A DNA stretch of 6,029 bases from NCBI GenBank assembly GCA_964481165.1, contig CAYZYC010000136.1, forward strand, positions 1-6,029, given 5' to 3'. Of the stretch, positions 1 to 5,867 are shown in pieces (the stretch's first letter is position 1; each line of letters opens with the position of its first letter). The notes beneath the pieces are model-generated. The model saw only the letters and a program-made list of their open reading frames with translations, was not told the origin of the DNA and did not search any database. The position numbers were made by a program, and so were the translations under genes. This DNA is from Zeimonas sp964481165. Its GTDB lineage: Bacteria; Pseudomonadota; Gammaproteobacteria; Burkholderiales; Burkholderiaceae_E.

Positions 1-587
1 TCGACCAGTCGGACTTCTCGGTCGAACTCGCGCGCGTGCGCGAGCTCAAGCCCGACGCGATCTTCCAGTTCCATCCGGGCGGCGCGGGCATCAACCTCGC
101 CAAGCAGTACGCGAACTCGGGCCTGTCGAAGACCGTCCCGATGCTCACGCCGATCTACTCGATGGACCGGCGCATGCTGGCGGCGACCGGCAACGCGGGC
201 AACGGCTACTACCTGGCTGCGTCGTGGAGCGCCGACCTCGACAATCCGGCGAACAAGCGCTTCGTCGAGAACTTCGCGAAGACCTACGGGCGCCTGCCCA
301 CCGACTACGCGGCGACTTCGTACGACACCGCGCGGCTGATCGGAACGGCGCTGAAGGCCGTCGGCGGCGACATCGAAGGCAAGCGCGACCTGTTCCGCGC
401 GACGCTGAAAAAAGCCGGGATCGATTCGGTGCGCGGCAAGTTCCGTTTCGCGAACAACCAGCATCCGGTGCAGGACTGGTACCTGCTGCGCGTCGAGCCC
501 GACGCGAGCGGCAAGCTCGGCTACAAGACGCTGAAGGTCATCGCGCCCGACCACGTCGATCCGCACGCCGCCGACTGCCCGATGTAA
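1..587 (+). CDS. Branched-chain amino acid/amide ABC transporter substrate-binding protein, C-terminal part
   Basis: The reading frame is open from the window edge (first full codon at 3) to TAA at 585-587, giving 194 residues. Proteins of this periplasmic family (Leu/Ile/Val-binding, type I fold, Peripla_BP_6) are usually about 370-400 residues, so roughly the N-terminal half, with signal peptide and promoter, lies outside the window. What is visible fits the C-terminal part: ELARVRELKPDAIFQF followed by a PGG turn and an INLAKQY helix, then a YYLAASW strand, a DLDNPANKRFVENFAKTYGRLPTDYAATSYD stretch split here by description only, and a closing GKFRF...HPVQDWYLLRV hairpin. The tail ends in a Cys two residues before the last Met. 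Position directly before livH, in the same frame and 33 nt away, supports the role of ligand receptor for the following permease. The ligand (branched-chain amino acid, amide, urea, aromatic acid) cannot be deduced. Family call is secure; substrate is open. Confidence 0.93.
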   Translation, partial: DQSDFSVELARVRELKPDAIFQFHPGGAGINLAKQYANSGLSKTVPMLTPIYSMDRRMLAATGNAGNGYYLAASWSADLDNPANKRFVENFAKTYGRLPTDYAATSYDTARLIGTALKAVGGDIEGKRDLFRATLKKAGIDSVRGKFRFANNQHPVQDWYLLRVEPDASGKLGYKTLKVIAPDHVDPHAADCPM

Positions 588-620
588 GGGCGCCTGTCGG
601 GGAGTCGGGACGCTCGATCG

Positions 621-1535
621 ATGCTGCTGTTCGTCGAGCAGACGCTCAACGGCGTGCAATACAGCGCGCTGCTGTTCCTGCTGTCGGCCGGGCTCACGCT
701 CGTGTTCGGCATCATGAACGTGATCAACCTGACGCATGGTTCGTTCTACATGGTCGGGGCGTTCTGCGCGGCGGCAGCCGCGTCGGCCACCGGATCGTTC
801 CTCGCGGCGATGGTCGCGGCGGTCGTCGGCGCGGGCCTGTACGGGCTCGCGGTCGAGCGGCTCGTCGTGCGGCACCTGTACCGGCGCGACCATCTCGACC
901 AGGTGCTCGCGACGCTCGGCCTGGTGCTGTTCACCAACGAGCTGGTCACGATCGTCTTCGGTCGCAGCCCGCCGTTCATGGACATCCCCGAGTTGCTGCG
1001 CGGCTCGGTCCAGGTGCTGCCGGGTCTCGCGTACCCGGTGATGCGGCTCGCGTTCATCGGCGCGGCTGCACTCGTCGCGCTCGCGCTGTGGTTCCTGCTG
1101 CTGCGCACGCCGATCGGCATGCTGGTGCGCGCCGGCGCCGACGACCACGAGATGGTCGACGCGCTCGGAGTCGACGTGCGGCGCGTGTTCCTGCTGGTGT
1201 TCGTGCTCGGCGCGCTGCTGTGCGGTTTCGCCGCGGTGATGTCGGCGCCGCTGCTCGCCGTGCAGATCGGGATGGGCGAGCGGATCCTGATCACCGCGTT
1301 CGTCGTCATCGTGATCGGCGGCGTCGGTTCGTTGCGCGGCGCGCTGCTCGGGTCGTTCCTGGTCGGGATGAGCGACGCGTACGGACGCGCGTGGATTCCG
1401 TCGCTGCTGTCGGGAATGATGCCGGCGCACCTGAGCGACCCGCTCGCCTCCAGCCTGATCTCGGCCAGCGCCTACATCCTGATGGCGCTGGTGCTGCTCT
1501 TTCGTCCTCTCGGGCTGCTGCCCGCGCGCGCATGA
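621..1535 (+). CDS. livH: Branched-chain amino acid ABC transporter permease LivH
   Basis: A 304-residue polytopic inner-membrane protein, normal length for LivH, one of the two channel subunits of the importer. Family hallmarks are visible: VQYSALLFLLSAGLTLVFG (about residues 12-30), the strongly conserved GIMNVINLTHGSFYM segment (30-44), a cytoplasmic ATPase-contacting loop with IGMLVRAGADDHEMVDALGV (165-184), and VIGGVGSLRGALLGSFLVG near the C-terminus (231-249). About eight hydrophobic stretches can be counted. ATG 621 is the only usual start codon after the in-frame stop of the binding-protein gene at 585-587. The Shine-Dalgarno is poor: GGGGAG at 599-604 is 16 nt away and CGGGA at 607-610 is only a weak alternative at better spacing. 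The stop TGA (1533-1535) overlaps an ATG at 1532 that opens the mini-ORF leading to livM. Confidence 0.95.
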   Translation: MLLFVEQTLNGVQYSALLFLLSAGLTLVFGIMNVINLTHGSFYMVGAFCAAAAASATGSFLAAMVAAVVGAGLYGLAVERLVVRHLYRRDHLDQVLATLGLVLFTNELVTIVFGRSPPFMDIPELLRGSVQVLPGLAYPVMRLAFIGAAALVALALWFLLLRTPIGMLVRAGADDHEMVDALGVDVRRVFLLVFVLGALLCGFAAVMSAPLLAVQIGMGERILITAFVVIVIGGVGSLRGALLGSFLVGMSDAYGRAWIPSLLSGMMPAHLSDPLASSLISASAYILMALVLLFRPLGLLPARA

Positions 1536-1567
1536 CGCGGGCCTCCGCAATGACGCGGGTCGCTGCA
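1532..1567 (+). repeat. Imperfect 18-bp tandem duplication at the livH-livM junction
   Basis: Unit 1 (1532-1549) and unit 2 (1550-1567) agree at 15 of 18 positions; both begin ATGACGCGGG and end GCA. The copies encode MTRASA and MTRVAA in the mini-ORF frame. The last A of unit 2 is the first base of the livM start codon. The pattern suggests a local slippage duplication that lengthened the spacer by a multiple of three. Confidence 0.6.
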
Positions 1568-1570
1568 TGA
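1532..1570 (+). CDS. Putative 12-codon mini-ORF linking livH to livM
   Basis: ATG 1532 overlaps the livH stop as ATGA (1532-1535). The frame reads MTRASAMTRVAA and stops at TGA 1568-1570, which overlaps the livM start as ATGA (1567-1570). The mini-ORF therefore fills the whole livH-livM spacer with no untranslated base on either side. It contains a second in-frame ATG at 1550, because it is built from two imperfect 18-bp copies. There is no good Shine-Dalgarno in front of livM, so termination-reinitiation through this short frame would be a way to couple livM translation to livH. The peptide itself has no recognisable function. That it is translated is inference from the geometry only; chance is possible in such GC-rich DNA. 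Confidence 0.35.
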   Translation: MTRASAMTRVAA

Positions 1571-2595
1571 CCCAGGCTGCCGCTCCCGCGCCGGCCGCGG
1601 CGCCGGCGCCGGCGCGTGCGCGTGCATCGGCGCGCGTGCGCTGGCTCGTCTGGCTCGGCGTCGCGGTGCTCGCGCTCGTGCCGGTGTTCGCGCAGGCGCT
1701 CGACGAGCCGTTCCTCGTCAACGTGTTCACGCGGTTCGCCATCTACGCGCTGGCCGCGGTGAGCCTCGACCTCGTTCTCGGATACGGCGCGCTGGTGAGC
1801 TTCGGGCACGCGGCGTTCTTCGGGCTCGGCGGATACGTCGTCGGCGTCGTCGCTTTCCATACCGCCGACGGGTCGGGATTGCTTGGCTGGGAAGGCACCG
1901 GCGAGGCGCTCGTGCTGTGGCCGATCGCGGTCGCGCTGTGCGCGCTGTCGGGCCTCGTGATCGGCTTCCTGTCGCTGCGCACTTCGGGCGTGCAGTTCAT
2001 CATGATCACGCTCGCGTTCGGGCAGCTGTTCTACTTCCTGCTCGTCGGCCTGATGTACTACGGCGGCGACGACGGGCTGGCGATCGATTCGCGCAACGTG
2101 CTCGCCGGCTTCCCGCTGCGCGATCCGAACGTCTTCTACTACGTCTGCGCCGCGTTGCTGGTCGCGTGGATCGTCGTGTGCCGGCGCATCGTCGGCTCGC
2201 GTTTCGGGATGGCGCTGCGCAGCCTGAAGCAGAACCGCCGACGCAGCATCAGCCTCGGGCTCGCGCCGCTGCGCTATCCGCTCACCGCGTTCACGATCTC
2301 GGCGGCGGGAACGGGGCTCGCCGGCGTGCTGTGGGCGAACTACGCGCTGTTCGTCAGTCCCGACATGGCGACCTGGCAGAAGTCGGGCGAGCTGATGGCG
2401 ATGGTGATTCTCGGCGGCATCGGAACGATCTTCGGGCCGGTCGTCGGCGCGTCGGTGTTCCTCGGCCTCGAGCAGCTGCTCACCGGCTGGACCGAACACT
2501 GGATGCTGCTGATGGGCCCCGCGCTCGTGCTCGTCGTGCTGTTCGGCAAGCGCGGCCTGTGGGGGCTGCTGGCCGGCAAGAGCGGCGAGCGCTGA
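1567..2595 (+). CDS. livM: Branched-chain amino acid ABC transporter permease LivM
   Basis: Second channel subunit of the importer, 342 residues, within the usual LivM range. After a first membrane segment (about 26-43), the diagnostic LGYGALVSFGHAAFFGLGGY motif lies at 71-90, then LRTSGVQFIMITLAFGQLF (137-155), the ATPase-contacting loop SRFGMALRSLKQN (211-223) followed by SISLGL, and ILGGIGTIFGPVVGA (281-295). In the loop, residues 224-227 read RRRS, more basic than the E-x-R-A seen in many relatives, and a Pro (238) stands where Lys-Leu is usual before the next helix. The N-terminus (2-23) is Ala/Pro/Arg-rich low complexity. ATG 1567 is chosen because it overlaps the preceding mini-ORF stop; GTG 1636 (Val24, right before the first membrane helix) is an alternative giving 319 residues. 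Neither has a strong ribosome site. livG follows after 3 nt. Confidence 0.94.
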   Translation: MTQAAAPAPAAAPAPARARASARVRWLVWLGVAVLALVPVFAQALDEPFLVNVFTRFAIYALAAVSLDLVLGYGALVSFGHAAFFGLGGYVVGVVAFHTADGSGLLGWEGTGEALVLWPIAVALCALSGLVIGFLSLRTSGVQFIMITLAFGQLFYFLLVGLMYYGGDDGLAIDSRNVLAGFPLRDPNVFYYVCAALLVAWIVVCRRIVGSRFGMALRSLKQNRRRSISLGLAPLRYPLTAFTISAAGTGLAGVLWANYALFVSPDMATWQKSGELMAMVILGGIGTIFGPVVGASVFLGLEQLLTGWTEHWMLLMGPALVLVVLFGKRGLWGLLAGKSGER

Positions 2596-2598
2596 ACG

Positions 2599-3336
2599 AT
2601 GCGGCTGTCGCTCGACAGGCTGTGCAAGTCCTTCGGTGCGCTGCAGGTGACGCAGGACGTCGACCTCGTCGTCGAGTCGGGCGAGCTGCACGCGCTGATC
2701 GGACCCAACGGAGCAGGCAAGACGACGCTGATCTCGCAGATCAGCGGCGAACTGCTTCCCGACGCGGGCGAGATCTTCCTCGGCGACGAGCGCATCACGC
2801 GGATGCCCGCGCATCGTCGCGCTGCGGCCGGGCTCGCGCGTTCGTTCCAGATCAGCCAGCTCTATCCGGAGTTCGACGTCGAGGACAACGTCGCGATGGC
2901 GGTGCAGGCGCGCTCGCCGGGCGGCTTCGACATGTGGCGCGACGCGCGCACCGATCCGCGGCTGCGCGAGCCGGCGCGCGAGGCGCTCGCGCGCGTCGGA
3001 CTCGGACATCGCAGCGACGTGTACGTCAGCGAGCTCGCGCACGGCGAGAAACGCCAGCTCGAACTCGCGATGGTGCTCGCGCTCGAGGCGCCGGTGCTGC
3101 TGCTCGACGAACCGATGGCCGGGATGAGCGCCGAGGAATCGCGCCGGATGACCGAACTGCTCGCCGGGCTGAAACGGCGCTACACGATCCTGCTCGTCGA
3201 GCACGACATGGACATCGTGTTCTCGCTCGCCGACCGGATCACGGTCCTCGTCTACGGCCGGGCGATCTTCACCGGGACGCCCGAGGAAGTGCGTGCGAAC
3301 GCCGAGGTGCGCGACGCGTACCTGGGGAGCGACTGA
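2599..3336 (+). CDS. livG: Branched-chain amino acid ABC transporter ATP-binding protein LivG
   Basis: Cytoplasmic ATPase subunit, 245 residues. Visible in order: Walker A GPNGAGKT (35-42), Q-loop RSFQISQLYP with Gln84, ABC signature region SELAHGEKRQLE (144-155), Walker B VLLLDEP (166-172, catalytic Glu171), D-loop MAGMS, and H-loop His202 in VEHDM. The signature is LAHGE in place of LSGGQ; LivG-type ATPases commonly carry LSHGE/LAHGE/LAYGE forms, so this marks it as LivG rather than as damaged. The usual C-terminal extension ending in AYLGSD is present, somewhat shorter than in E. coli LivG. The start ATG 2599 is 3 nt after the livM stop with a modest purine-rich GGCGAG upstream. It ends in TGATG, overlapping livF by one base. 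It should form a heterodimer with LivF under LivH/LivM. Confidence 0.96.
   Translation: MRLSLDRLCKSFGALQVTQDVDLVVESGELHALIGPNGAGKTTLISQISGELLPDAGEIFLGDERITRMPAHRRAAAGLARSFQISQLYPEFDVEDNVAMAVQARSPGGFDMWRDARTDPRLREPAREALARVGLGHRSDVYVSELAHGEKRQLELAMVLALEAPVLLLDEPMAGMSAEESRRMTELLAGLKRRYTILLVEHDMDIVFSLADRITVLVYGRAIFTGTPEEVRANAEVRDAYLGSD
3324..3329 (+). promoter_or_regulatory. Ribosome binding site for livF
   Basis: GGGGAG lies inside the last codons of livG, 6 nt before the livF ATG at 3336. It is the best-placed Shine-Dalgarno in the operon and supports ATG 3336 as the livF start, next to the TGATG stop-start overlap. Confidence 0.5.
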
Positions 3337-4094
3337 TGCTGCGCGTGCAAGGCGTCGACGCAGGCTACGACTCGAGCCAGGTGCTGTTCGGGCTGAGCTT
3401 CGAAGTGGGCGCGCGGCAGGTCGCTTCGCTGATCGGCCGCAACGGAATGGGCAAGAGCACGACGGTGCGCACCGTGATGGGAATGCTGCCGGTGCGCGCC
3501 GGGCGCGTCGAGTTCGACGGGCGCGACCTCGCCGGCCTCGCTCCGAACCGGATCGCGCGGCTGGGGATCGGACTCGTTCCCGAAGGGCGCCGCGTGTTCG
3601 GATCGCTGAGCGTCGAGGAGAACCTGCTCGCCACCGCGCGTCCGCCCGCACAGGGCGCGGGCGGAGCGCACGGCGCAGGCGGATCGGACGCAGCGCGCGA
3701 CGCGCAAGGCGAACGCGGCTGGACGCTCGCGCGCGCCTACGAGCTGTTTCCGCGGCTCGGCGACCGCCGTGCGCAACCGGCGCGCACGTTGTCGGGCGGC
3801 GAGCAGCAGATGCTCGCGGTGGCCCGCGCACTGATGACGAATCCGCGGCTGCTGATCCTCGACGAGGCGACCGAGGGGCTCGCCCCGCTCGTGCGGCGCG
3901 AGATCTGGGCGTGCCTGAAACTGCTGAAGGCCGAGGGCGAGACGATCCTCGTCATCGACAAGAACCTCGCCGAGATGGGATCGCTCGTCGACCGGCACCA
4001 CGTGGTAGAGAAGGGGCGCGTCGTCTGGCAGGGCACGCCGGCCGAACTGGCCGAGCGGCCCGACGTGACGCAGCGGTACCTGGGGGTGGCGTGA
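3336..4094 (+). CDS. livF: Branched-chain amino acid ABC transporter ATP-binding protein LivF
   Basis: Second ATPase subunit, 252 residues. Walker A is GRNGMGKST (34-42), the LivF-typical IGLVPEGRRVFGSLSVEENL block is at 78-97, signature LSGGEQQ at 152-158, Walker B LLILDE at 172-177 and D-loop EGLAP at 180-184. The H-loop region reads ILVIDKN, so Lys209 stands where most ABC ATPases have His and E. coli LivF has Gln (VEQN). As far as I recall, the IDKN form occurs in a betaproteobacterial LivF subgroup. Residues about 102-128 form a Gly/Ala-rich insertion containing a GAGGAH/GAGGSD duplication; other LivF proteins have a shorter linker here. Start ATG 3336 overlaps the livG stop and has a good ribosome site. 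The stop sits in GTGA (4091-4094), which could be the start of a further gene now lost in the gap. Confidence 0.95.
   Translation: MLRVQGVDAGYDSSQVLFGLSFEVGARQVASLIGRNGMGKSTTVRTVMGMLPVRAGRVEFDGRDLAGLAPNRIARLGIGLVPEGRRVFGSLSVEENLLATARPPAQGAGGAHGAGGSDAARDAQGERGWTLARAYELFPRLGDRRAQPARTLSGGEQQMLAVARALMTNPRLLILDEATEGLAPLVRREIWACLKLLKAEGETILVIDKNLAEMGSLVDRHHVVEKGRVVWQGTPAELAERPDVTQRYLGVA
3654..3689 (+). repeat. Imperfect 18-bp tandem duplication inside livF
   Basis: Units 3654-3671 and 3672-3689 match at 15 of 18 bases. Both start on a codon boundary and encode GAGGAH then GAGGSD (LivF residues 107-118). It lies in the linker between the ENL motif and the WTLARAYELFPRL helix, where added length is tolerated. 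It looks like replication slippage kept in frame. Confidence 0.6.
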
Positions 4095-4131
4095 ATCAGC
4101 GCGGGGTCGAAGATCCCGACGCGCGTTCGCG

Positions 4132-4231
4132 NNNNNNNNNNNNNNNNNNNNNNNNNNNNNNNNNNNNNNNNNNNNNNNNNNNNNNNNNNNNNNNNNNNNN
4201 NNNNNNNNNNNNNNNNNNNNNNNNNNNNNNN
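4132..4231. other. Assembly gap (100 N)
   Basis: Exactly 100 unknown bases, the conventional filler for a scaffold gap of unknown size. The 37 nt between the livF stop and the gap contain only the possible 5' end of a GTG-started frame. The 57 nt between the gap and the isocitrate dehydrogenase stop contain short GC-rich inverted repeats without a T-tract. Order and distance of genes across the gap rest on the scaffolder, not on sequence. Confidence 0.97.
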
Positions 4232-4288
4232 GCGCTCCCGCACAGCGCACCGCCGGGAGGCGGCACCGCTCACCCAGTATAGGCGCGC

Positions 4289-5323
4289 TCAGCGCGAACG
4301 CCCGATGCGTCGCACCAGTGCCTTCGTGAACGCCTCGGTGTTCGCGCTCCCGCCGAGATCGCCGGTGCGCACGTTGTCGAGGTTGATCGTCTCGTCGATC
4401 GCGTTGCGAAGCCGCGTTGCCAGTTCGCCGAGCCTGCAGTGATCGAGCATCATCGCGGCGGCCAGCATCAGCGCGGTCGGGTTCGCGATCCCCTTGCCTG
4501 CGATATCGGGCGCCGATCCGTGCACCGCCTCGAACATCGCGGCGTCGGCGCCGATGTTCGCGCCCGGCGTCATTCCGAGTCCGCCGACGAGGCCGGCGAC
4601 CAGATCCGAGAGGATGTCGCCGAACAGGTTTGTCGTGACCAGCACGTCGAACTGCCACGGGTTCAGCACGAGCTTCATCGCGCACGCGTCGACGATCAGC
4701 GTCTCGAGTTCGAAACGGCCGCGGTAATTGCGTTCGTACAGTTCCTTGCCGGTGTCGAGGAACAGGCCGGTCAGCGCCTTCATGATGTTGGCCTTGTGCA
4801 CCAGCGTGACCTTCCTGCGGCCCTGCGACACCGCGTGCTCGAACGCGAACTCGAGCAGTCGCCGGCTGCCCTTGCGCGTGTTGATCCCGGTGGCCATCGC
4901 GACCGCGTGCGGATCGTCGTCGATGCGCACGTAGTGTTCGTGCCCGACGTACAGGCCCTCGAGGTTCTCGCGCACGACGACGAGATCGATGTTCTCGAAG
5001 CGTCCGCCGGGAACGATCGTCCGTGCCGGCCGCAGGTTGGCGTAGAGCTGGAACTCCTCGCGCAGCCGCACGTTCGCCGATCGGTACCCGCTGCCGGTCG
5101 GCGTCTCGAGCGGCCCCTTCAGCGCGAGGCGCGTATCGCGGATGCTCTGCAGCGTCGCTGCGGGCAGCGGATCCGACGCGACCCGCACGCCTTCGAGTCC
5201 GGCGACCTGGCGGTCCCATTCGAACGGAGCGCCCAGCGCATCGAGCGCCGCGAGCGTTGCGGTTACGATCTCGGGTCCGATGCCGTCACCGGGAATCAGC
5301 GTCGCAGGTATCTTTCGGGGCAT
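4289..5323 (-). CDS. NAD-type isocitrate dehydrogenase (isocitrate/isopropylmalate dehydrogenase family)
   Basis: A 344-residue cytoplasmic beta-decarboxylating dehydrogenase, probably converting isocitrate to 2-oxoglutarate with NAD+. Visible: N-terminal LIPGDGIGPEIV (9-20); substrate loop RSANVRLREEFQLYANLRPAR (81-101); VVVRENLEGLY (115-125, Arg118, Tyr125); VHKANIMK (175-182, Lys177); VDACAM (211-216, Asp212); FGDILSD with metal-binding Asp236/Asp240; and VHGSAPDIAGKGIANP (267-282). Ser82 and Asn84 match the S-x-N substrate motif of isocitrate dehydrogenases, which isopropylmalate dehydrogenases lack. Asp273-Ile274 sit where NADP enzymes have Lys-Tyr (E. coli Icd 344/345), indicating NAD. 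Odd point: ENLEGLY, with Leu121 where NAD-type relatives usually have Thr. Start ATG (complement of 5321-5323) gives the normal N-terminus, though no clear Shine-Dalgarno precedes it. Homoisocitrate or tartrate dehydrogenase are less likely alternatives. Divergent from the vanZ-like gene. Confidence 0.88.
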   Translation of the reverse strand: MPRKIPATLIPGDGIGPEIVTATLAALDALGAPFEWDRQVAGLEGVRVASDPLPAATLQSIRDTRLALKGPLETPTGSGYRSANVRLREEFQLYANLRPARTIVPGGRFENIDLVVVRENLEGLYVGHEHYVRIDDDPHAVAMATGINTRKGSRRLLEFAFEHAVSQGRRKVTLVHKANIMKALTGLFLDTGKELYERNYRGRFELETLIVDACAMKLVLNPWQFDVLVTTNLFGDILSDLVAGLVGGLGMTPGANIGADAAMFEAVHGSAPDIAGKGIANPTALMLAAAMMLDHCRLGELATRLRNAIDETINLDNVRTGDLGGSANTEAFTKALVRRIGRSR

Positions 5324-5428
5324 CGGATTCGTCGCGGCAGCTGCGCTCTCGCGCGGAAGTGGCGATCTTACGCGCGGCGCGCACCGCCTCGAGCCGCATC
5401 GCCGCGTGGCGCCTGGCGGCAACGATCC
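5324..5428. promoter_or_regulatory. Divergent intergenic region between isocitrate dehydrogenase and vanZ-like gene
   Basis: These 105 bases separate two genes transcribed away from each other and so should hold promoters for both. I can see only a weak -10-like TAAGAT on the - strand (complement of 5365-5370) and no convincing -35 partner. Nothing resembling an operator or riboswitch is evident. The assignment rests on gene orientation, not on motifs. Confidence 0.4.
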
Positions 5429-5827
5429 GTGGAGCCCGAACTGACCCCCGCTGCCCGCCTGTCGATCCTGCGCTGGACCTTCGCCATCGCGCTGCTCGTC
5501 GTGCTGGTGCTGTCGATGTTGCCGATGGAGGAAGAGCCGACGCTGTCGACCGGCTGGGACAAGACCGATCACATCGCGACGTACTTCCTGCTCGGCTGGC
5601 TCGGCCTGGCTTCCTGGAGACAGCGGCGCGCACGGGTACTCGCCGGATTGCTCGCCTACAGCATCGCCATCGAGTGGCTGCAGTCGCTCACCTCGACGCG
5701 GACCGGCGACTGGGAGGACGTGATCGCCAATGCGACGGGCCTGCTGCTGGCAGCCGCGGCGGTCGGGTGGGCGGATGCCCGACGCAGGAGGAGCGTGGAC
5801 GCCGAGCGGTACCGAACGACGAACTGA
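5429..5827 (+). CDS. VanZ-family small membrane protein
   Basis: A 132-residue protein with the layout of the VanZ family: four hydrophobic segments at about 14-31, 48-63, 69-86 and 98-115, and the family motifs GWDKTDHIATYFLLGWLGL (42-60, with Asp47-His48), IAIEWLQSLTSTRTGDWEDVIANATG (79-104) with Glu82, Gln85, Asp94 and Asn101. The acidic and polar residues facing into helices are the usual conserved ones. The family is named after VanZ of teicoplanin resistance, but most proteobacterial members are housekeeping proteins of unknown biochemical role, and nothing here points to antibiotic resistance. Start is GTG 5429, the only in-frame start placed properly before the first helix, with a weak GGCGG at 5416-5420 (8 nt spacing). 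The next in-frame ATG (5518) would remove the first helix. The Arg-rich C-terminal tail is cytoplasmic by the positive-inside rule. Confidence 0.85.
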   Translation: MEPELTPAARLSILRWTFAIALLVVLVLSMLPMEEEPTLSTGWDKTDHIATYFLLGWLGLASWRQRRARVLAGLLAYSIAIEWLQSLTSTRTGDWEDVIANATGLLLAAAAVGWADARRRRSVDAERYRTTN

Positions 5828-5867
5828 AGCGACGCTCGGTACGGCGACCGACGACCCGGTAACCCGC

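Noticed and set aside
1306..3831. Long open frame on the - strand (841 codons) opposite livM, livG and livF
   Set aside because: The translation is dominated by Arg, Ala, His and Pro with no domain, and it lies entirely antisense to well-recognised genes. Long spurious antisense frames are expected in DNA with such high G+C at third codon positions.
1917..4094. Open frame on the + strand reading from inside livM through livG into livF as one 725-residue protein
   Set aside because: The first part is a low-complexity off-frame reading of livM and livG. Only its end, from ATG 3336, is real and is LivF, with its own ribosome site and stop-start overlap.
4235..4263. Inverted repeats CTCCCG/CGGGAG and CCGCC/GGCGG as a terminator for livF or the dehydrogenase
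   Set aside because: Stems are only 5-6 bp, they compete for the same bases, and no T-tract follows on either strand. Such short matches are common in GC-rich DNA.
4232..4273. GTG-started frame on the - strand after the dehydrogenase stop, running into the gap, preceded by a TATACT box
   Set aside because: Only 14 codons are visible, without a family match; the TATACT (complement of 4276-4281) has no -35 element at the right distance.
4439..5428. Extension of the vanZ-like frame upstream of GTG 5429
   Set aside because: The added residues are an antisense reading of the dehydrogenase gene (His/Arg/Val-rich) and would place more than 300 residues before the first membrane helix; VanZ proteins are short.
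5836..5851. Hairpin TCGGT/ACCGA between the convergent vanZ-like and esterase genes as a terminator
   Set aside because: Five base pairs with a 6-nt loop and no T-run on either side; location is suitable but the structure is too weak to call.
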